NCBI GenBank assembly: GCA_047495785.1
Contig: JBLDXI010000004.1
Span: 1,178,001-1,242,000, forward strand
From: Lepidodermella squamata
Taxonomy: Eukaryota > Gastrotricha
Direction: 5' to 3'
DNA: 64,000 nt
Position numbers and translations under genes: made by a program. The notes under the pieces are model-generated. The model saw only the letters and a program-made list of their open reading frames with translations. It did no database searches and was not told where the DNA came from. Shown in pieces: positions 56,701-64,000 of this stretch. Each line of letters opens with the position of its first letter. Positions within the stretch are counted from its first letter, which is position 1.

Positions 56701-57660
56701 AGGTCTCTTCCAAACCGTCGCGAAAAAATTCACAAAAACAACGAAATTTTGAAATTTTAAGGTGGATCGACCGCGCCTCCTATAGGCACAAAACTATGAG
56801 GGCTACGACGATGATCTTAGGCTTGTTCGATTCGTCATGAAATTCTACGTCGACCAGTGTTATTTTGATATGCGCACAGAACTGCTGCATGTGTCCAAAA
56901 TTTGACAGAAACCGACTCTGAGTGAGTGTGTGAGCGCCGCCGCGCACTAAAAATGGGTTAAAAACGCGATTTACCGCGCCTCCTATAGCTCCAAAACCAT
57001 AAGGGCTACGATAGCGCGGTTGGTCTCTAAAAATTCAGCGCAAAATTTGCTACAATCTACGTGCTATTAAACATGAGCGCTACCCGGGTGAGGTGCCAAA
57101 AAAATTGACGAAACTCGAAAAAATTGAAATTTTAATTTTCACTAAAAATCAACCGCGCGCCAAACGCTATAGTCAAAGGAAATCTTGCGAATCTTGCGGC
57201 GGTTTTGATACCAAAAAATCGGCCTTGTTTTCTAGTATCTAAAAATCCGACTTGGTCACGACAAATTCCGCACCTATCTGGGGGTTACTCGCGCCCTGAA
57301 AATTGCATGCACACTTGGTGAGGGCCACTTTTTTAAGTGCGCGCAACTTGTAAATTCGATAGAAAATCAACCGTTTATCGCCTAGCGTCCAAATTTAGAC
57401 TGTTCGATGCAGAATTGTTCGAAGATTGTCACCGATGCAGCCCTCCCCCCAGGGAGGGCCGCCAAACCGGTTTTAAGTTGACATTTTGAAGAGTCACACA
57501 GCAACGACCCGGCTCTCGCGTGTGAGGTAATTAACCTCGGTCATGAGGGTGCCGGTAACCGTGACCCAGACAGCGGCGTAAGCAGCTCATGAATATTAAT
57601 GAGCAGTTGGGTAGTTTTTTATGAATAAAAATTCGCCAAAAATTAACCGCCTGATGAAAA
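53760..57660. repeat. ~1.04-kb repeat: one inverted and two direct diverged copies
   Basis: Landmarks repeat about 1.02-1.04 kb apart: GGGCTACGACGATG at 55757 and 56798; GAGTGAGTGTGTGAGCGCCG at 55878 and 56919; GACCAGCCTGGTCTCAAAAT at 55258 and 56280; a GCGGTTTTG(G/A)TACCA block at 56156 and 57198. The same blocks occur inverted at 54.2-54.8 kb, and outer blocks at 53.95-54.05 kb pair inverted with 57.5-57.65 kb. No coding potential. Confidence 0.72.
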
Positions 57661-57669
57661 CAGCTGGAA

Positions 57670-59880
57670 AGTTTTTATACAGAGGTTTAAAAAAAGATCT
57701 ATCTACGACTTATTTTTCCATATTTTTATCGTGAAAATTCGTTCCCCTAGCTTCGTTTTTCGTCCAGCGCAAAACGCCTCTACCATTGTCGCCTCGACCG
57801 GCGAAGTTGAGAGAGAGGCGCTGGACCTCCGGTTCAGGCTGCGGCTCCGCCGCTAGGGGAACCCTATCGGGTTGGTTCGCGCAATCATCTAGAAAAACGG
57901 GGCACCAGCTGCCGGTTGCCGCAAAAATTTTCAAAATCGGATTATTTTTGGTGAAGTTATTGATGAAATAAGATCGGCCGGTTTTTATTTCCCCCACCCT
58001 CCAAACCGGAGTTAAATATCATGTTTTTTAAGAAAGATAACTGATGCCTCCCTCCCCCGGGGGAGGGAGGCAGCCGGTAATTCATAAAAAGTTTTTAACG
58101 GCGAATAAAAAGTTTCGAGCGCCACTACCTGTTGCGCTCCTAGCGCTGCCACTGTGTGCGCGCGGTTATAGCAGTGCGCCGGTGATTACGCAATAAGTGT
58201 CGTGTGCGCGCGCGACGGACGCGCGCGCGGCGGTGGTGGCGTACGGCACCGGTGACCTAGCGCCGTTAGGTCAAGTTGTTGCGTCATCGATAAAGCGATT
58301 TTTTCGTTTTTAATTCATTAAAAATCAGGAATAATTGCGATTATGCTGGAAAGTTTTTACATGAGACTTGAAAGGCTCGCCGATTTTTCGGTATTTTTCT
58401 AATTTTTGTAACTGTAATATTCGTTTCCCTACGCGAAAAATGCAGCACCGCCATATACCTCATACGCTTGGCAGCGATAGCTAAAGCGCCATGCGGCATT
58501 TTGTATTGGGGACTCCGTCCCTGTGGGACCTTTGGTGCGCAACCATCTAGAAAAACGGGGCACCAGCTGCCGGTTGCCGCAAAAATTTTCAAAATCGGAT
58601 TATTTTTGGTGAAGTTATTGATGAAATAAGATCGGCCGGTTTTTATTTCCCCCACCCTCCAAACCGGAGTTAAATATCATGTTTTTTAAGAAAGATAGCT
58701 GATGCCTCCCTCCCCCGGGGGAGGGAGGCAGCCGGTAATTCATAAAAAGTTTTTAACGGCGATACAATAAAAAGAATGGCGCAGTTGCGCAGCCACAGGT
58801 GCGCGCGGTTATAATGAGCGCCGGTGATTACGCGTGTGTGGTCGTGTGCGCGCGCGACAGCGCGCGGTGGTGGCGACCGGCTCCGGTGACCTTACGCCGT
58901 TAGGTCAAGGTAGTTGCGCAATTGCGTAACCGAAGCGGCGATTTTTTCGTTTTTAATTGTTTAAAAATCAGTAGTTTGTTCGGTATGTTTGAAGAAAAAT
59001 TATTGGAGGTTTTGAAACATGGCCGATTTTTTGGTATTTTTTGGAATTTTACAGCTATCACAGGAGTTTCCCTAGGAGTTTCCGCGAATCGGCCTATAAC
59101 CTCATCCGCATCAGCAGTGGCTGATGCGCCGTGCTCTATTGCATGTGGGGGACTCCGTCCCCGTGGGACCTTTGGTGCATGCGCCGTGCTCTATTGCATG
59201 TGGGGGACTCCGTCCCCGTGGGACCTTTGGTGCGCAACCATCTAGAAAAACGGGGCACCAGCTGCCGGTTGCCGCAAAAATTTTCAAAATCGGATTATTT
59301 TTGGTGAAGTTATTGATGAAATAAGGTCGGCCGGTTTTTATTTCCCCCACCCTCCAAACCGGAGTTAAATGTCATGTTTTTTAAGAAAGATGACTGATGC
59401 CTCCCTCCCCCGGGGGAGGGAGGCAGCTGGTAATTCATAAAAAGTTTCTAACGGCAATAAACAAAAAGAATGGCGCAGTGGCGCAGCCACAGTGTGCGCG
59501 CGGTTATAATGAGTGCCGGTGATTACGCGTGTGTGGTCGTGTGCGCGCGCGACAGCGCGCGGTGGTGGCGACCGGCTCCGGTGACCTTACGCCGTTAGGT
59601 CAAGGTAGTTTCGCAATTGCGTAACCGAAGAAGCGATTTTTTCGTTTTTAATTGTTTAAAAATCAGTAGTTTGTTCGGTATGTTTGAAGACAAATTATTG
59701 GAGGTTTTGAAACATGGCCGATTTTTTGGTATTTTTTGGAATTTTACAGCTATCACAGGATTTTCCCTAGGAGTTTCCGCGAATCGGCCTATAACCTCAT
59801 CCGCATCAGCAGTGGCTGATGCGCCGTACTCTATTGCTTATGGGGACTCCGTCCCTGTGGGACCTTTGGTGCGCAACCAT
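57670..59880. repeat. ~0.65-0.70-kb tandem array with 26-bp perfect palindromes
   Basis: CTAGAAAAACGGGGCACCAG occurs at 57889, 58547 and 59242, and a fourth partial unit starts near 59873 (spacings 658, 695 and ~640). Each full unit has a perfect 26-bp palindrome centred on CCCCCGGGGG (58046-58071, 58704-58729, 59399-59424). Extra ~54-bp duplication (GGGGGACTCCGTCCCCGTGG) at about 59127-59232. ORFs here are repeat shadows. Confidence 0.78.
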
Positions 59881-60043
59881 CCAGGGAAGGAAAAAGTATC
59901 CGATCGTGCGATCTACGATCGTGGGCAGCTTCAGACCTCAAAACCCTGTCTTCGTTTATGAAAATAGCAATTTTTCAAAAAATTATGGTTTTTATTGAGC
60001 CAAATCAGAAAAAAACAACGGAAAGAAGTCTGCAATTTCAAAA

Positions 60044-61074
60044 CTAGATTTTGCCCCTTTCAGACGACACCCTGTCGACAACCTTGCTAGTGGCCCATTG
60101 ATTGGTTTCGCTTTTTCTCTTAAAATGCCACTCGCCTCCTTTAAAGTAGCGATTGAGAGATTCTTCCAGAAATTTAGAAGAGGACTAGCGGGCAGGATTT
60201 GGCCCATTCCAGTGCAGGAACACCTCTCTAGAAACAACAATGGCGTCGATGGGGCGATCATGGCTAGCGTGACGATCTAGGACTGATCCCATCGATTCAA
60301 CAACGCTTTCGCAGTGACATTTTAATGTCCATTTTAAATAGAAGGCCATAAAATCTTGAATACCCTCATATAGGCGAGGAGTGTTCATAAACTTCAGAGT
60401 GTTTCTGCCCAGTTTTCGGTAAACGTTTTACACGATCGCACCAAATGCGATACTGCTCCGAGATCTGACCACGCTTCACAGATTGCCTAGCTGCTTCAGC
60501 CTCATCGATCATTTCGTCGAGAGTTGGAATCGGTAGCGGAGTGGCTGCTTTAATCAAATCAACGCTAAACACGACGGCGGCTCTGCTGCTCAGATTTTGC
60601 TGAAATGGAAACCTTTCGGCCAAAGACGAGCAGAACTTTATTCCCCGTTCAAGGCAAGCCTCAGCTTTGGAATCGAGGTTGACATTAGTTGTGTTCGCAG
60701 GTGTCGATCTCGTAGCCATGAGAGGCTGCCTAGTGGCTGAGTAGAGTTTCCGATTTTTATATTTTCCACCTAGAACAGACCATAATTTCAAAAAATTGCC
60801 CAGAGACCATTGACCAACCTGATGTTTGAAGTTCCATGTAAGCTGAATGGAATGATGGGAAAAGATAAGCGCATTCGTCGACGTCAGTTTCTGACATGCT
60901 GGACAACTTCAAGCGCGCCAATTTGACCACCGTATCTATTTCCCAATTCATCAGATCGAATGTCTGAACTTGTTTGGGAAATCTGCCCAGAACGTCGTAG
61001 ATATCAATTGCTAGATTGAATTGCAGGACAACAGTGGTGCGAGCTATTTTACCTTTTACCGGCCAAGGCATCAT
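60044..61074 (-). pseudogene. Decayed transposon-type gene (dispersed metazoan family)
   Basis: Exon 1 (61074-60819) and exon 2 (from 60769) join in phase and encode about 219 aa to a stop at 60366. Just before that stop the reading continues in another frame (from about 60388), which encodes WTLKCHCESVVESMGSVLDR and FLHWNGPNPA, meets a TAG at 60185-60187, and continues in the same frame with SLNRYFKGGEWHFKRKSE to 60046. This C-terminal pattern (ESVVE-x-MGS, HWNGP, YFKGGEWHF) is one I recall from a repeated invertebrate ORF family of mobile-element origin. One frameshift and one stop make it a pseudogene unless an unrecognised intron or recoding rescues it. Confidence 0.62.
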
Positions 61075-61192
61075 TCTTTTCCGATAACTTCGAAAGCATA
61101 GCTGGAAAGTTCATGCGAAAACGCCGTCGGCATATGCGGCGAATCGAGTGTCTATAAAATACCAAATTTTTTTGATTGATTGGGACTAATCC

Positions 61193-61315
61193 ATGCGGCT
61201 GGCCTACCACCAGGACGTTTGCGTTCGCCGCATTCTAGCCGAAGAAATGCGCTCGCCGCGCTCATCAGCTTCTGCTAGAGTTGTGGCTTTTAAAAATCTT
61301 TTCAATCAAGCTTAA
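61193..61315 (+). pseudogene. Duplicated 3' end of the small secreted gene
   Basis: Forty codons plus stop at about 95 percent identity to 38459-38581, in the same frame. Signal peptide, first exon and the first half of exon 2 are missing, so it is a partial duplicate. An AATAAA follows at 61360. Confidence 0.8.
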
Positions 61316-61734
61316 CATATTTATTATACTTATAGATAAATGTTTATCATTTTCGTATCAATAAAGTATGAACATGATAGCAAACTTCTAATCTTGGAAT
61401 AGGCATTCAAGTTGTCGATCATCATTTTCTAGCTGCGGAAGGTTTGAAAAACACAATGTAGCAGCATAATTAGCCCGAAAAATAAACTGGGATCAGGTAT
61501 TATAAGTTAACCGTCAATAAATGGCTGGCGACGCGTCAAAACAACAACTTTCATACCACTTTCATACCACTTTCTCTCAGTGAATGACTTTTTACTGGTT
61601 TGCTATTGTTTTGTTTACAAGGTTAAGTTTACTGGTATTTTGTTGTCGCAGCCGTTAATGCATCATCAACAGAAAGTGAATGGATAACAGGCATTTAGAA
61701 GCTAACAGTGTCGTAAACGTTTATCTCTTATTTC

Positions 61735-62034
61735 TCATTCAACATAGGTTTCACACACTCCGTAGTCGTTCCTCCCGCACCCATCGAACTTCATAAAACC
61801 AGAATGTACAATGAACGCACATACATCACCATTGGGCGGGGAAGAAAACAGGGCTGGATCAAATGTGAAAGCGGAACCGTCCGACCATCTGAGGACGCCG
61901 GAATCTGGTCCAAGACCGACCCATGCACTGTAGCCTTCGGGTACAATGCTGATAACCAAGGCAAAGTCGGCAGCAGTTTTAACAGTTGCTAAGATGCCAT
62001 CCATATCCGAACACATATCGATGGTTTTTCGCTA
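61735..62034 (-). pseudogene. CTLD fragment related to P7
   Basis: About 94-100 aa: CSDMDGILATVKT, WVGLGPDSGVLRWSDGS, FTFDPALFSS and YGVCETYVE, matching the C-terminal two thirds of the P7 CTLD. TTTTAG at about 62035 could be a splice acceptor, but I find no matching upstream exon with the RC...C module before 63.5 kb. It lies next to the duplicated small-gene end, suggesting a segmental duplication from the cluster. It could still be a terminal exon of a heavily diverged gene. Confidence 0.6.
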
Positions 62035-63591
62035 AAACAGACCGATAGGCTGCATTCTGATATACGCCCATAAAAACTGTGCGGAGTATATGCGAGTATA
62101 TGGTTATACACAGGGCTAATAGCATTTTGGTGCATGCACAAGAGAATGCACTCAGACGAGAGCGATCGATTCTTCCGCAGTAACATGGTATATTTGCGCA
62201 TTTTGTTCTCTTGTTTTTTCATTTTTATCATCATTCTTTCTTAGATCTCCCGCATCATTTTTGCTGAAAGTAGGACATTGAAAGCATGTGCTTTAAATTA
62301 CCCACGATTTTAGTAATTCTGACCTGGTCTGTTCATTCGACGGAGTAGGAATGTTTTCCATAGTTGTCCATTTAAAATCGCAGCAAAATTTTCTTCTAGA
62401 ATGATTAGAATCTCCGATATATTGATAGAGGCTTCTTATCAGATTCTTTAGGAGTTTAGTGAAATCTGAGCTTACCACAAAGTTAAACTCCTGTTTTGAG
62501 GTTTCAGCAAAAATAGGGTAGAAAGGTTGTTTCGGCTGAGATTCCGAAAGTGGCTGCTGGCTACTCTGTTAGGAAAATATTCCATTATTTCGTTGTTGTG
62601 GCGTTTATCAAGCTGATAATGTGGTTTGGGCCCCTGGATAATTTGAAACTATCGCCCTTTTCCTCAAACAACCACCTCCAAAACACAACACAACTTCTGA
62701 TCAAAGATAGAAAGCCAAGTTTGTCGGTTTGGGGCTCAAACTCCACCTAGAACTTGACAGCTACTTAGACGGAAACTATAGACTTATCGATCGTGCGTGA
62801 ATCCTACAATCTACTAACGGTCGAAGGTCGAAGCCTTACGAACAATCGAAACAGTCTCTTAATTAGATCTAACCAGAAGTACTCTTTATTGCCTTTTAAA
62901 ATTTAGCATTTGGTATCAGACGCATGCCATCTTCACAATGCTTAGGAGCCGACTATTCCCATGATTGCTTTGGCCGCTGAGTAGGAATATCTTTACCATA
63001 TATTACCGGTGAATGGCGGCCCATTCAAGAAGGGAGGATTTGCTTGGCGGTTTCACGCTTCCTGTCAACCCTTCCTGTCAACCCTTCCTGTCAGCTTGAT
63101 AAACGCCGCATTCAATGCATGGATGATTGATGTTGCGGTTATTGGGATTGAACACGGTGATTTTGAGATGCCTAGGCCGTTCGATCACATGCTACTCACG
63201 TGCTAGGGTCAGCTTTTATACGACTGGGATAACCCCATCCCAAGTTTCTGCTGCAGTTAAAACTAACGCGATTTATTGGAATTTCTGGTTTATGTTTTGG
63301 CTGATAAATACCTTTCACAGCAATATACAAAGTGAACCTATCGCTTTGTTATGATATTTAAAACTCCCGATTACTGGCCACTTTAACTTCCATCTTTACT
63401 CAGTTGGGCAATCCTTCATCGGTAGCTGTAAATCTGAGGTCATACAGCCTTAGGTCAAGAACAGAACTTCTCAGATTGGCAATTCGGCTTTCGACAACTC
63501 CCTGTTTTCTATCCTTGACATTTTAATTTATGACGCTTGTCATTTAGGACTAAAGCATTCAACGTTTCATTTTTAACAACGATTTGAGCTG
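62035..63591. other. Region without a supported gene
   Basis: Several short ORFs on both strands lack domains or splice partners. A 13-bp tandem repeat (CTTCCTGTCAACC, three copies) lies at 63058-63096. Confidence 0.4.
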
Positions 63592-64000
63592 ATGACTGAT
63601 AACGACCATTGGCTGAAACAGTTTCCTCCGAGGATAGTGGATTCTAGACACCGCCCATCCAAACAAGCGATGGAAAGAAAACGCAAGCGCAACTCTGGGA
63701 AACCCTACCGTCAGTCAGATAAAGGGGTTAGCGCTAAGTTAAATTCCGGTCGTAAGCCTGTTTACTTCAAGTGTGGTTGCTGGCGTAAATGCTCCTTGAA
63801 ATTCAATGAAAATTCAGTCAAACAATGCTTTAACACTTACTGGTCCCGAGCATCTATCGACGCTAGACGAGCATTCATCAACCGTTACGTCAGTTATAAA
63901 CAGAAACGAGAGAATGGTCCTCGAAGATTTGATTATTACTTACCAGGCAACTACTTGGCAACCCCTTCGCCTTCACAATCTAGGGACTCAATCGAAGTAT
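63592..64000 (+). CDS. Partial transposon-type ORF with Cys motif, cut by the window edge
   Basis: An open frame of 136 codons begins with ATG at 63592 and is still open at 64000. It has a basic N terminus (ERKRKRNSGKPYRQ), then YFKCGCWRKCSLKF, a helical FNTYWSRASIDARRAFINRY, then YKQKRENGPRRFDYY. The C-x-C-x3-C pattern followed by F-x-x-YW and R-x-x-FI resembles the N-terminal zinc-binding domain of dispersed ORFs in arthropod and cnidarian genomes thought to be mobile-element derived. No stop or frameshift is seen, so it may be intact beyond the edge. Product unknown. Confidence 0.5.
   Translation, partial: MTDNDHWLKQFPPRIVDSRHRPSKQAMERKRKRNSGKPYRQSDKGVSAKLNSGRKPVYFKCGCWRKCSLKFNENSVKQCFNTYWSRASIDARRAFINRYVSYKQKRENGPRRFDYYLPGNYLATPSPSQSRDSIEV

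Noticed and set aside
57710-59961. Several 90-115-codon ORFs in the tandem array
   Set aside because: Same ORF repeated in each repeat unit on both strands, a by-product of repetition; no domain.
1-64000. CRISPR arrays, operons with Shine-Dalgarno sites, other prokaryotic systems
   Set aside because: Genes are intron-split and eukaryotic; no regularly spaced short repeats of CRISPR type.

Overview
This is a eukaryotic (invertebrate metazoan) window. Genes are split into many small exons by GT-AG introns, mostly 45-100 bp. The leading guess is a nematode or another compact-genome small invertebrate, from intron size, secreted Cys-rich plus C-type-lectin families and transposon content. This is not proven: the interstitial telomere-like tract reads CCCTAA (TTAGGG), not the TTAGGC of most rhabditid nematodes. 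No bacterial features are present.

Layout, 0-43.3 kb: a tandem cluster of one secreted multigene family. Each member has a signal peptide, a Cys-rich region built from repeats of one module (RC-x8-10-C-x6-C...), and one or two C-type-lectin-like domains (CTLDs). Intact or near-intact members are P1 (63-5417,+), P2 (6482-8375,-), P3 (9212-11745,+), P4 (12477-15617,+), P5 (18284-20197,-), P7 (25593-29015,-) and P9 (39802-43266,-). P6 (21150-23351,-) has a frameshifted CTLD, P8 (35136-37374,-) is a pseudogene, and a CTLD fragment lies at 61.7 kb. I reconstructed exons for P1-P7 and P9; their phases agree throughout. P1, P3 and P4 carry two CTLDs, P2 keeps only the second type, and P5-P9 keep only the first type. 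Embedded in the cluster are a Cys-loop ligand-gated channel with a very long mucin-like ectodomain (29546-34720,-) and a small secreted protein gene (38148-38581,+).

Layout, 43.3-60 kb: transposon- and repeat-rich. It holds an R2/R4-like non-LTR retroelement tail (43703-44174), then an 8.06-kb CACTG-ended DNA transposon (44226-52287) with subterminal repeats and two spliced genes, a Tc1-like non-autonomous element (52538-53520), a ~1-kb repeat in one inverted and two direct copies (53.76-57.66 kb), and a ~0.65-0.70-kb tandem array with 26-bp perfect palindromes (57.67-59.88 kb).

Layout, 60-64 kb: a decayed transposon-type gene (60044-61074,-), a duplicated 3' end of the small secreted gene, the CTLD fragment, and a transposon-type ORF that runs off the right edge.

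Several MITEs with clean 8-bp target duplications (hAT type), foldback elements and TA-flanked elements sit in introns and spacers. Five family members share a TGAMCTGATT motif 240-320 bp upstream of the start codon, which suggests common regulation.
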